From Enterobacterales bacterium (GTDB taxonomy: Bacteria; Pseudomonadota; Gammaproteobacteria; Enterobacterales; Enterobacteriaceae): a stretch of DNA of 36,753 bases. The stretch is taken from positions 1 to 36,753 of the forward strand of contig BHES01000022.1 in assembly GCA_003864575.1 (NCBI GenBank), written 5' to 3'. Position 1 is the first letter of the stretch, and each line of letters starts with the position of its first letter. Of this stretch, positions 7,198-15,138 are shown one piece after another. Below the pieces are notes generated by a model. The model had not been told where the DNA came from. It did no database searches and worked only from the letters and a program-made list of their open reading frames with translations. The position numbers and the translations under genes are program-made.

Positions 7198-9460
7198 CTT
7201 GTATCTCCTTCGAGAGTTCGACGAAAAATGCACTGTATCCCGCCACCCGAACGACTAAACCGGCGAAGTCCTGCGGACGTTCCTGCGCCTCTCGCAATTG
7301 TTCGGCATTGACCACATTGAATTGAATATGCTGCAGTTTCAGGCGGGTGAAGGCACCAAGGAAATCTGCTAATTTATTCAAGCCTTGCTGGCCCTCTAGC
7401 GTTGAAGGGGTGAATTTAACGTTCAGTAAGGTACCGTTAGATAACAAGTAGTTGTCGAGTTTGCTGACTGATTTCAGCACCGCCGTCGGCCCCTGCTGAT
7501 CCTGTCCCAGCATAGGAGAAAGGCCCCCGTCAGCTAACTGTTCGCCTGCAAAGCGGCCATCCGGCGTTGCCCCAACCACTGCGCCAAGCGGGACGTGAGC
7601 CGAGACCGTATACGAACCGGGCGTAAACTGACCACCGCGTGGATTGCGATATTTCTCCACTTCCTTGCAATAAAACCGCAGTAAATCGGCGCTAATCAAA
7701 TCGACACTATCAATGTCATTGCCGTATTTATCGAAACGGTTTATCAATCTTGCGCGAATTGCTCTGCTGTCTTCGCTGGCAAAATTCTCTTTCAGCGAGG
7801 CCAGAAGGGCATCAAAGCTCAGGTGTTGCTGGTCAAACACCATGCCTTTGAGTGCAAAAAGGGAGTCGCTGAGATTGGCAATGCCAATACCTTGCACGCC
7901 TGAAAAGTTATAGCGAGCGCCACCGGCGGTGATGTCCTTACCTTTTTGCAGACAGCCGTCAATGAAAGAGGAGAGCAGAGGAACAGGCGCCCAGTTACGA
8001 TGGCCGATATCGCAAATATTGCTGCCTTCGGCCATCAGACGCACAAAGTGGCTGATCTTATGGCGTATCTGCGCCAGCAGTTGTTCATAGGTGATAGCAC
8101 TATTGCCCTGATTTTCATGCAGTGTTAACTCCATCACTTTCAACAGATTGAACATTGCGATGTCGTGTAAGCCGTAGGTTTTCCCCGGTATAGAAAGTTC
8201 TACGCAGCCGACGACGGCGTAGTCTCGAGCATCTTCCAGCGTGACGCCGCGGTTAAGAAAGGCCGGGACGATCACCTCGTCATTAAATATCTGCGGTATA
8301 CCAGTACCGAGGCGGATAGTTTCTGCGGTTTTTAGCAGGAATTGCCTGTCAATTAACTCATTGATGCGCACGCCAAGATTGGGTTGCGGCAGGCAAATAT
8401 TCTGGTAGGCATTAAGACATAAAGTGGAAAGTGGATTGACTGCGCTGTGCCCGATTTCCGTTAATCCTCCCAGCAAGATGGTATAACCCGTTGGGAAACC
8501 GGCAAAATAACGTGCGCTGGAAGTCGAGCGGAGTAGGACAATATCGTTGCACTTGACCCACAGACACTCGAGCAACTCTTGTAAAAATTCCGGGTCCTCA
8601 GCCTGATGGAGTGAGGCCTGGTAAAATGGCAGCATATATTGGTCAAAGCGGCCCAGAGATAACGAACTGGCGTTCGATTCATACTGCAAAATAATATTGA
8701 TGTACCAGAAGAGCTGGCTGGCCTGATAAAAATCCTCTGGCTTGCAGTAAGCAACGTGCAGTGAGACAGACGCAATACGTTCCAACTCCCGACACCGTTG
8801 TGGCTCTTGGCATTGTTCGGCTTCAAGCGTGGCCAAGGCAGCGTAACGTAAAATATGGCGCTGAGATGCCTCTAATAGAATGAAAACAGCCTGATAAAAC
8901 GTATTGTCTGGCTGCTGTTCTCTATGCGCTTTAATGTCGAGTAACAAGGTATCCAGCCCTTTATTTAGCAAGAGTGGATAATCAATAATAATGTGCCCCT
9001 GGCCTTTATCCGTCTGGTTAATGCTAAATATTTGCGTGCCGGTTGCTGCTTTGACTTCCTCTGACATCTGGCTGTTGATGAAATCTTTCATCGAACGTTT
9101 TTCCCAGTATGGGAATAGCTCTTGCGGATAAATCTGTTTATCTCGCTCAGAAATGGCGAAGCGGTCTTGCGGCCTGGTCGGGAAATCGTCCAGTTCTTTA
9201 AGAAGCCAGTAAGGGTCCATCTCGGGTGAAATAATCCCTGCACGTGGTTTTACCGTGCGATTTCCTGCAATTAATTCATTATCGCGCAGGGAGATTTCCA
9301 CGTTATCCAGAATATGTGCCGTGGCTTTAGCACGCCGGATGATGGTGGGCTCACCTTCAGTTTGACAATGGCTTTGCGTATACAGCTGAGCACGTTCCAG
9401 GGATATCTCACGCTGACTGGAAAACAGTGCTGTTTTGAGACGTTCGATGCGGGATGTCAT
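7163..9460 (-). CDS. pflD: Glycyl radical enzyme PflD (dehydratase/lyase-type, not a true formate lyase)
   Basis: This 765-residue glycyl radical enzyme equals the E. coli PflD length when the start is ATG 9460, which has AAGGAG at good spacing (the GTG at 9463 is too close). The radical glycine is Gly741 in VVRVAGYSAFF and the thiyl cysteine is Cys419 in VVGCVELSIPG. Cys is followed two residues later by Glu421, the C-x-E pattern of dehydratase-type members, rather than the Cys-Cys of pyruvate formate-lyase, so the historical name is misleading. It would act in the cytoplasm under anoxic conditions. I recall work linking PflD-type enzymes to ring opening of 1,5-anhydrohexitol 6-phosphates, which would fit the adjacent PTS; I cannot verify that here. 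Confidence 0.94.
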   Translation of the reverse strand: MTSRIERLKTALFSSQREISLERAQLYTQSHCQTEGEPTIIRRAKATAHILDNVEISLRDNELIAGNRTVKPRAGIISPEMDPYWLLKELDDFPTRPQDRFAISERDKQIYPQELFPYWEKRSMKDFINSQMSEEVKAATGTQIFSINQTDKGQGHIIIDYPLLLNKGLDTLLLDIKAHREQQPDNTFYQAVFILLEASQRHILRYAALATLEAEQCQEPQRCRELERIASVSLHVAYCKPEDFYQASQLFWYINIILQYESNASSLSLGRFDQYMLPFYQASLHQAEDPEFLQELLECLWVKCNDIVLLRSTSSARYFAGFPTGYTILLGGLTEIGHSAVNPLSTLCLNAYQNICLPQPNLGVRINELIDRQFLLKTAETIRLGTGIPQIFNDEVIVPAFLNRGVTLEDARDYAVVGCVELSIPGKTYGLHDIAMFNLLKVMELTLHENQGNSAITYEQLLAQIRHKISHFVRLMAEGSNICDIGHRNWAPVPLLSSFIDGCLQKGKDITAGGARYNFSGVQGIGIANLSDSLFALKGMVFDQQHLSFDALLASLKENFASEDSRAIRARLINRFDKYGNDIDSVDLISADLLRFYCKEVEKYRNPRGGQFTPGSYTVSAHVPLGAVVGATPDGRFAGEQLADGGLSPMLGQDQQGPTAVLKSVSKLDNYLLSNGTLLNVKFTPSTLEGQQGLNKLADFLGAFTRLKLQHIQFNVVNAEQLREAQERPQDFAGLVVRVAGYSAFFVELSKEIQDDIIRRTAHQL

Positions 9461-9477
9461 CACTTCTCCTTGTTGCT

Positions 9478-9798
9478 TTAGGCCAGCGTGGCGAGATGTG
9501 CGGCGATCTTTTCCATAAGGGTGTCGGTGCGTTTTACAGCGTCGCTAATTCCGACACGCACCACGATTTTGCCTTTAAAGCGTTCTTCGAACTTAATGCC
9601 GATATCTTTGGTCAGGATAACCATGTCAGCGGCGGCGATATCTTCTGCCGTTAATTCGTTCTCCAGGCCAATGGAACCCTGAGTTTCCACTTTGCACTGC
9701 CAGCCGCGATATTTTGCTGCGCGTTCAATGGCTTCGGCGGCCATGTAAGTATGTGCAACACCAGATGGACAAGCGGTAACAGCAATAATCATTGTCAT
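9478..9798 (-). CDS. frwB: PTS fructose-like EIIB component FrwB
   Basis: This is a 106-residue single-domain EIIB of the fructose family with the phosphocysteine motif ACPSGVAHTYMAAEAIE, Cys10 being the acceptor. It receives phosphate from the EIIA domain of PtsA and hands it to sugar bound by FrwC. Length and sequence match E. coli FrwB. It follows frwC by 21 bases and precedes pflD by 17, so all are one transcript. ATG 9798 has AGGGA about seven bases upstream. Confidence 0.95.
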   Translation of the reverse strand: MTMIIAVTACPSGVAHTYMAAEAIERAAKYRGWQCKVETQGSIGLENELTAEDIAAADMVILTKDIGIKFEERFKGKIVVRVGISDAVKRTDTLMEKIAAHLATLA

Positions 9799-9819
9799 GA
9801 TGTATTCCCTATAAAGGTG

Positions 9820-10899
9820 TTAGTTAACTTCGAAGTCCAGGCTCAGATCGGATCCCTGCGGTGCTGTCGCGATGGCTTTTTTACTGGCGAGATGTTTGAG
9901 CAAATTGACGCACAGTGCCGTGACGACCATGCCGACCAGCAGTGCGGCGATATAGCCCAGTTTGCCCTCTACCACGGGTAAAACGATGAGCCCACCCCAG
10001 CCGGCGTAGCACTGTGCACCAACCAAGGCTGCGGTGACTGCGGCACAGGCTGAGCCAATCATAATGGAGGGAATGACGCGCAACGGGTCAGATGCGGCAA
10101 AGGGAATAGCCCCTTCAGAAACGCCCACGCAGCCCATCAGTAGTGCAGCTTTACCTGCTTCCTGTTCATCTTCACTGTAATAGCGGCGGCCAATCAGCGT
10201 GGCGAAACCCATACCGAGGGGAGGTGTTGCAATGGCAACCGCAGCGATAGCCACCACGGTATACACACCTTGTGAGACGCAAATCAGCATGAAGGCGTAG
10301 GCCACTTTGTTGACCGGGCCGCCCATATCGAAAGCCAGCATCAGGCCCATAATAATGGCGAGCACGATGATGCTGCCTTGCTGCATGCCTTGCAGCCAGT
10401 GGGTCAGGCCGGTTGTCAGTAGACCGACAGGTTCGCCGAGCCCCCACATCATGATCCCAGCGGTAAGTAGGGTGCCGATAATCGGGATAACGAAGATAGG
10501 CATGATGGACCGCAGAATTTTGGGTACCGGGATTTTTTTCAGATAGAAAACGATAATGCCGCCGAGCATGCCAGCGATGATGGCGCCGAAGAAACCTGCG
10601 CCAAATGAAGCCCCAACCCAGGCGCCAATCGCAGAGGGAGCCAATGCTGAGCGGTCTGAAATGGAATAGCCGATATAGGCGGCAAGGAAAGGCACCATTA
10701 GAGTCAGGCCGGCGACGCCGATGTCGAATAATTTTTTGAGGTTAGGATCGGTAACGGTATCCGGCACCGCACCTTTGCCATACAGCATCACCGAGATAGC
10801 GAGCAGAATACCCCCGGCCACCACAAAGGGGATCATATGCGACACGCCGGTCATCAGATGCTGGCGCGTATTTTTTAAAATCGTGAGCAACTCTTTCAT
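9820..10899 (-). CDS. frwC: PTS fructose-like EIIC permease FrwC
   Basis: FrwC is the membrane channel of this phosphotransferase system, binding and translocating the unknown sugar. The 359-residue chain (exactly the E. coli length) has about nine or ten hydrophobic segments and the fructose-type EIIC signatures LAFDMGGPVNKVAYAF and GVSEGAIPFAASDPLRVIPS. I place the start at ATG 10899, six bases after AGGAG, giving MKELLTILKNTRQHL as in E. coli; the frame extends upstream to 10938 without support. It is the first gene of the minus-strand operon and is divergent from ptsA across a 399-base control region. Confidence 0.95.
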   Translation of the reverse strand: MKELLTILKNTRQHLMTGVSHMIPFVVAGGILLAISVMLYGKGAVPDTVTDPNLKKLFDIGVAGLTLMVPFLAAYIGYSISDRSALAPSAIGAWVGASFGAGFFGAIIAGMLGGIIVFYLKKIPVPKILRSIMPIFVIPIIGTLLTAGIMMWGLGEPVGLLTTGLTHWLQGMQQGSIIVLAIIMGLMLAFDMGGPVNKVAYAFMLICVSQGVYTVVAIAAVAIATPPLGMGFATLIGRRYYSEDEQEAGKAALLMGCVGVSEGAIPFAASDPLRVIPSIMIGSACAAVTAALVGAQCYAGWGGLIVLPVVEGKLGYIAALLVGMVVTALCVNLLKHLASKKAIATAPQGSDLSLDFEVN

Positions 10900-11298
10900 C
10901 ATTGGCTCCTGCGGGTTATCAGAACGTACCGATAACACTGGCTGTGGTCAGGTCAGTTCACTGTCTATTTGGAGAGGCTTGGCCCTACATATATAAAGGT
11001 CATTGGCCTACACCATAGGCGCAGGAGGTACAGCCTGACAGGAGACAAATTTGCGTTTTACTGGATTTTTGTAATCTAAAAACAAAAATGCGAGCAGGCT
11101 CAAGAAATCCATGCTTCTCACTACTCCTGGTCAACTTTGTCTTTGTGAGATGCCTCGCAAAAAATCATCCAGAGTACATTTGTCCAGCATTTGGCTTTTT
11201 TGTCTCATGTTTATTCCGCTGCGCAGCCTGCAAGCTAAAGCAAACCGGAATGGCTCGCTGTCGTTTGGATGAAAATGTATTCGAATGAGGATGTATAA
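10900..11298. promoter_or_regulatory. Divergent control region between frwC and ptsA
   Basis: This 399-base gap holds no convincing gene. It must contain promoters for both the frw-pfl operon and ptsA. The clearest element is the CRP-like site at 11144-11159, described separately. AT-rich stretches near 10985-11000 and 11070-11090 could hold -10 elements, but I could not fix a promoter. A ribosome site GAGG precedes ptsA. Confidence 0.5.
11144..11159 (+). promoter_or_regulatory. CRP-like site upstream of ptsA
   Basis: TGTGA-GATGCC-TCGCA matches nine of ten fixed bases of the CRP consensus TGTGA-N6-TCACA. It lies 140 bases upstream of ptsA and about 245 bases from frwC. Catabolite control of a PTS operon is expected. 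The same bases also belong to a larger imperfect palindrome related to one at 17452. Confidence 0.5.
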
Positions 11299-13803
11299 AT
11301 GGCCCAAAAACTGACCTTCACCTGCATGTTACCTAACGGTGTACATGCCCGCCCGGCCAGCCATATTGAGACGCTGTGTAACCGTTTTAATGCTCGTTTC
11401 GAGTGGTACAACATACGAAGTGGGCGGAGCGGGGATGCAAAAAGCGTATTGTCGCTGATTGGTACGGATACGCTCTCAGGGGATGAGTGCCAGATTACGA
11501 TAGAGGGCGCGGATGAAACGCTGGCGCTGGCGGCACTTAGTCACTTTATCGAGCACGAGTTTACGCACTGTGATGAAGCGTTGTCGCCGGAGAGTGAGGA
11601 AGTTGGAGTAGAACCTCTCCCTGAGTCGCTAAGCCATCTTGCCCCGATAATTTTCCGGGGAAATTCTGTCAGCGCTGGGTGCGCCAGCGGAAAGCTTATC
11701 AGCCTGATGACGGTGGATCTAAACGCGTTGGATTCACTGCCTGCGGCGGGTTCGCGAGACCATGAAAACTCGCAGCTAACTGCCGGGATAAGCCGTTTTA
11801 CCAAGATGTTGGCGTTGAGGTTGATGGAGGGTAACTCCACGATGACAGCCGTGCTGGAAGCCCATCAGTCTCTATTGCGTGACCCTGCTTTTCGTGACCA
11901 GTTATCGTTACACATTGAGGCAGGCAAGGGTTGCGCGAAAAGTATTGTCGACACCGCCGCACATTTCAGTCAGCAGCTTAGCCACTCATCCAGCGTCTAT
12001 CTTCGCGAGCGTGAACTCGATATCCGCGATGTCAGTTTCCAATTGTTGCAGCACATTTATGGTGAGCAGCAATTTGCTTCCCAACTGACACTGAGCGAGC
12101 CCAGTATTTGTCTGGTGGATGAGCTGACGCCAAGTCAGTTTATTGAGTTGGATAAACGTTTTCTTAAAGGACTGTTGCTGGGAGGCGGGGGCAGTACATC
12201 CCATACGGTGATCCTCGCCCGTTCCTTTAATATCCCGACGCTGGTGGGTGTCAACATGCAGGCGTTACAACCCTACCTTAATCAGAGGGTGCAAGTCGAT
12301 GGTGAGCTCGGCGTGGTGGCCTGTGCATTAAGTGAACCGGTGCGACGCTATTATCAGCAGGAGCAATGGGTTGTCGAGCAGCTACGGCAGCAGCAGAGTC
12401 ACTACCTAGATAAACCAGGTTATACCGCCGATGGTGTCAGGCTTGAAGTCGCGGCCAATATTGCGCACTCAGTGGAAGCTCAGGCAGCATTTGCCAATGG
12501 GGCTGAAGCAGTAGGGCTTTTCCGCACGGAAATGCTCTATATGGATCGTACGAATGAGCCTTCAGAAGACGAGCTTTATAATATATTTTGTCAGGCTAGC
12601 GATGCGGCAAAAGGAAAATCCATGATCGTTCGCACCATGGATATCGGTGGTGATAAACCGGTCGATTACCTGAATATTCCCGCTGAGAATAACCCTTTCC
12701 TCGGTTATCGCGCAGTGCGGATTTATCAGGAATATTTACCGTTGTTTCAGACGCAACTGCGCGCCATTCTGCGCGCCTCAGCGCATGGCGCACTGAAAAT
12801 CATGATCCCGATGATCTCTTCTATGGAAGAGGTGTTGTGGGTGAAGGAAAAGTTAGCCGAAGCCAAACAATCACTGCGTGCAGAACAGATCCCTTTCGAT
12901 GAAAAGATCCCTTTAGGCATCATGCTGGAAGTGCCATCTGTACTGTTTATTATTGACCAGTGCTGCGAAGAGATTGATTTCTTTAGTATTGGTAGCAATG
13001 ACCTCACGCAATATCTGCTGGCGGTAGACCGTGAGAATGCCAAAGTGATCCGACATTACAACAGCCTGAATCCGGCATTTCTGCGATGTCTGGATCACGC
13101 GGTACGCGAGGTACACCGGCATGAGAAATGGATTGGTTTATGCGGTGAGCTTGGCGCGAAAGGCTCTGTGTTGCCGCTGCTGGTAGGGCTAGGATTGGAC
13201 GAAATCAGCATGAGTGCCCCTTCGGTTGCCGTGACCAAAGCGCGTCTGGCGAAACTCGATAGTCGCGAGTGTCGGCAGTTGCTCAACAGCGCGATGGCCT
13301 GTCGTACTTCGCTGGAAGTTGAGCATCTGTTGGCGCAGTTCCGTATGGAAGTGAACGATACGCGGTTAATTACGCCGGAGTGTGTTGCCCTCGACATGGA
13401 TTGGCGCAGTAAAGAAGAAGTCATTAAAGGCATGGTGGATAACCTGATGCTGGCCGGGCGTTGCCGCTACCCGCGTAAACTTGCCGCAGACCTGTGGGCC
13501 CGTGAGGCGGTGTTTTCGACCGGGTTGGGGTTTGGTTTTGCCATTCCGCACACCAAGTCAGAGCATATTGAGCAGTCAACTATCAGCGTCGCTAGGTTGC
13601 TTCACCCGATAGCTTGGGGAGATGAGCAGGCCGAATTTATCATTATGCTGACCCTAAATAAGCACGCAGCAGGCGACCAGCACATGCGTATTTTTTCCAA
13701 ACTGGCGCGGCGTATCATGCATGAGGCTTTCCGCGATGCGTTGGTCAATGCGAGCTCTGTGCAGCAGGTTGAATCGTTGCTGAAACAAGAACTTGAACTC
13801 TGA
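11299..13803 (+). CDS. ptsA: Multiphosphoryl transfer protein PtsA (HPr-EI-EIIA fusion)
   Basis: PtsA is a three-domain cytoplasmic phosphocarrier that takes phosphate from phosphoenolpyruvate and delivers it to EIIB without the housekeeping HPr and EI. Domain order is an HPr-like domain (1-90) with phosphohistidine His16 in NGVHARPAS; Enzyme I (about 115-670) with phosphohistidine His302 in GGGGSTSHTVILAR and catalytic Cys615 in GLCGELGAKG; and a fructose-type EIIA (about 690-834) with His751 in FGFAIPHTKSEH. All key residues are present. The 834-residue length matches E. coli PtsA (833). In E. coli fsaB and gldA follow; here the gene is followed only by a shared terminator and ysgA. It is divergent from frwC and very likely serves FrwB, FrwC and FrwD. 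Confidence 0.96.
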   Translation: MAQKLTFTCMLPNGVHARPASHIETLCNRFNARFEWYNIRSGRSGDAKSVLSLIGTDTLSGDECQITIEGADETLALAALSHFIEHEFTHCDEALSPESEEVGVEPLPESLSHLAPIIFRGNSVSAGCASGKLISLMTVDLNALDSLPAAGSRDHENSQLTAGISRFTKMLALRLMEGNSTMTAVLEAHQSLLRDPAFRDQLSLHIEAGKGCAKSIVDTAAHFSQQLSHSSSVYLRERELDIRDVSFQLLQHIYGEQQFASQLTLSEPSICLVDELTPSQFIELDKRFLKGLLLGGGGSTSHTVILARSFNIPTLVGVNMQALQPYLNQRVQVDGELGVVACALSEPVRRYYQQEQWVVEQLRQQQSHYLDKPGYTADGVRLEVAANIAHSVEAQAAFANGAEAVGLFRTEMLYMDRTNEPSEDELYNIFCQASDAAKGKSMIVRTMDIGGDKPVDYLNIPAENNPFLGYRAVRIYQEYLPLFQTQLRAILRASAHGALKIMIPMISSMEEVLWVKEKLAEAKQSLRAEQIPFDEKIPLGIMLEVPSVLFIIDQCCEEIDFFSIGSNDLTQYLLAVDRENAKVIRHYNSLNPAFLRCLDHAVREVHRHEKWIGLCGELGAKGSVLPLLVGLGLDEISMSAPSVAVTKARLAKLDSRECRQLLNSAMACRTSLEVEHLLAQFRMEVNDTRLITPECVALDMDWRSKEEVIKGMVDNLMLAGRCRYPRKLAADLWAREAVFSTGLGFGFAIPHTKSEHIEQSTISVARLLHPIAWGDEQAEFIIMLTLNKHAAGDQHMRIFSKLARRIMHEAFRDALVNASSVQQVESLLKQELEL

Positions 13804-13815
13804 GAAGAGTGTATT

Positions 13816-13847
13816 AAAAAGCCCCGCAGGCACAACAGCCTCGGGGC
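13816..13847 (-). terminator. Terminator between convergent ptsA and ysgA
   Basis: The stem GCCCCG (13821-13826) / CGGGGC (13842-13847), extended by further internal pairing, is followed on the minus strand by five T residues. It is best suited to ending ysgA transcripts but could also stop ptsA. Confidence 0.8.
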
Positions 13848-13870
13848 ATTTGATAGCAGGCCGTGTTGTA

Positions 13871-14710
13871 TTATTTCACGCCATATTTCTCAAACCATTC
13901 CAGCATGCGCTGCCAGCCATCGGCGGCGGCTTCTGGGTTGTAGCTGGCCCGGTAATCGGCATTGAAGGCATGCCCCGCTTCTGGGTAAACGATGATCTCA
14001 GCCGTGGCATTCGCTGCACGGATCGCCTGACGCATGGTTTCCACACTCTCAAGCGAGATACCGGAATCCTGGCCGCCGTATAAACCGAGTACCGGCGACG
14101 TCAGATCAACCGCTTTATCCACCGGATGTGTTGGGCTGGTTAGTGTTTTGTCACCGACCAATTTGCCATACCAGGCCACGCCAGCTTTCAGTTGCGGGTT
14201 GTGCGCGGCATAGAGCCAGGTAATACGGCCACCCCAGCAAAAACCGGTGATAGCAAGTTTCGAGGAGTCTCCGCCGTGCTGTGACGCCCAGTGTGCAGTG
14301 TGGTCAAGGTCGGACAACACCTGTTGATCGGGTACCTTACCCACTACCTTGCCGATAATATCGCTGATTTCAGTGTAATCTCGGGGGTCACCCTGACGGA
14401 AATAGAGTTCAGGCGCGATAGCCATATACCCTTTTTTTGCCAATCGGCGGCATACATCCTGAATGTGCTCATGAACCCCAAAAATTTCCTGTACCACCAA
14501 TACCACGGGCAATTTCCCCGTGTAATTCTCCGGACGTGCAAGATAGGCCGGCATATCCTCGCCTTGAGACGGGATGGTTGTTTGCCCGGCGTGCAGACCT
14601 TCGGCATCAGTATGTATCGTGCTGCTGGCGACAGGAGTAACAGCCGGTGCAAAGCGGGTCGGAGCCTGTTTTACTTGCGGTGTAGGTACAGGTAAGTCGT
14701 CATTCTTCAT
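13871..14710 (-). CDS. ysgA: Dienelactone hydrolase-family protein YsgA
   Basis: This is an alpha/beta hydrolase of the dienelactone hydrolase family with a visible catalytic triad: nucleophile cysteine in [12 protein letters not shown], Asp in [11 protein letters not shown] and His in [12 protein letters not shown]. The chain is 279 residues from ATG 14710, which has GGAG six bases upstream; an in-frame ATG at 14722 has no such site. E. coli YsgA has 271 residues, so the extra length is in the N-terminal region rich in proline and alanine. The physiological substrate is unknown. In E. coli the gene is also located between metE and udp, supporting orthology; here the frw-pfl block intervenes between metE and ysgA. 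Confidence 0.9.
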   Translation of the reverse strand: MKNDDLPVPTPQVKQAPTRFAPAVTPVASSTIHTDAEGLHAGQTTIPSQGEDMPAYLARPENYTGKLPVVLVVQEIFGVHEHIQDVCRRLAKKGYMAIAPELYFRQGDPRDYTEISDIIGKVVGKVPDQQVLSDLDHTAHWASQHGGDSSKLAITGFCWGGRITWLYAAHNPQLKAGVAWYGKLVGDKTLTSPTHPVDKAVDLTSPVLGLYGGQDSGISLESVETMRQAIRAANATAEIIVYPEAGHAFNADYRASYNPEAAADGWQRMLEWFEKYGVK

Positions 14711-14990
14711 TTCGATCTCCATACTTTTCTTATGCTATGAGTCGCGCTGTTGTTTTTAAACTATAGCCATAAACTCACTACGGCAAGACACAAGACATAT
14801 CCTATAGTTAGGCTACGTCTAAAAAGCCTTAATACTCAGGTGCAGAACGAAACTGTTACCTGCCTGATGGCAAAAATGGCCGCACCTTTTAAAACCGGCA
14901 TTGGCCTGGACCTGGCAGAGGCTTTTCCCATTTTCGACGAGCAATAAGAAAGTTTTCCATAAGTATAAAAAAACGCCAAAAGGCGCTTTT
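14711..14990. other. Gene-poor spacer upstream of ysgA and udp
   Basis: This 280-base stretch separates divergent ysgA and udp. It holds a 65-codon open frame (14750-14947) that starts only with TTG, has no ribosome site and resembles nothing I know. A weak hairpin with a T run lies at its right end. TATAGT appears at 14803-14808 on the plus strand without a good -35 element. I see no supported gene. Confidence 0.4.
14969..14990 (+). terminator. Weak hairpin with T run upstream of udp
   Basis: CGCC-AAAA-GGCG (14974-14985) is flanked by an A run on the left and CTTTT on the right. The four-pair GC stem is short for a terminator. If functional it would end a plus-strand transcript arising in the ysgA-udp spacer. 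Confidence 0.35.
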
Positions 14991-14992
14991 AT

Positions 14993-15008
14993 TGTGAATT
15001 TGATCACA
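14993..15008 (+). promoter_or_regulatory. CRP site 2 of udp (perfect consensus)
   Basis: TGTGA-ATTTGA-TCACA is a perfect match to the CRP consensus. Its centre is 52 bases upstream of a second site at 15045-15060, the spacing of CytR/CRP-controlled nucleoside promoters such as those of udp and deo. Confidence 0.88.
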
Positions 15009-15044
15009 TTTTAAATGTACGTTGTATTTTTACTGTTGCTCCAC

Positions 15045-15060
15045 AGTGACGTTCATCACG
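15045..15060 (+). promoter_or_regulatory. CRP site 1 of udp
   Basis: AGTGA-CGTTCA-TCACG matches eight of ten consensus bases. Its centre is about 41 bases upstream of the start point predicted from the -10-like TAGAGT at 15082-15087, the class II activator position. Between the CRP sites lie GTTGTATT (15021-15028) and GTTGCTCC (15035-15042), near the CytR half-site GTTGCATT, so CytR repression by binding between two CRP dimers is plausible. Confidence 0.72.
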
Positions 15061-15138
15061 AAATAACGGCACAATGATCAGTAGAGTAGCCGGGTGTCCT
15101 CCTGCGAAAATATGACCTTAAATAAAGAGGAGTTTTTT

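Noticed and set aside
8461-8826. A 121-codon minus-strand frame inside pflD
   Set aside because: It lies wholly inside a clearly coding gene in another frame and shows no domain.
14750-14947. A 65-codon frame between ysgA and udp
   Set aside because: It has a TTG start only, no ribosome site and no similarity known to me; kept as an unexplained spacer.
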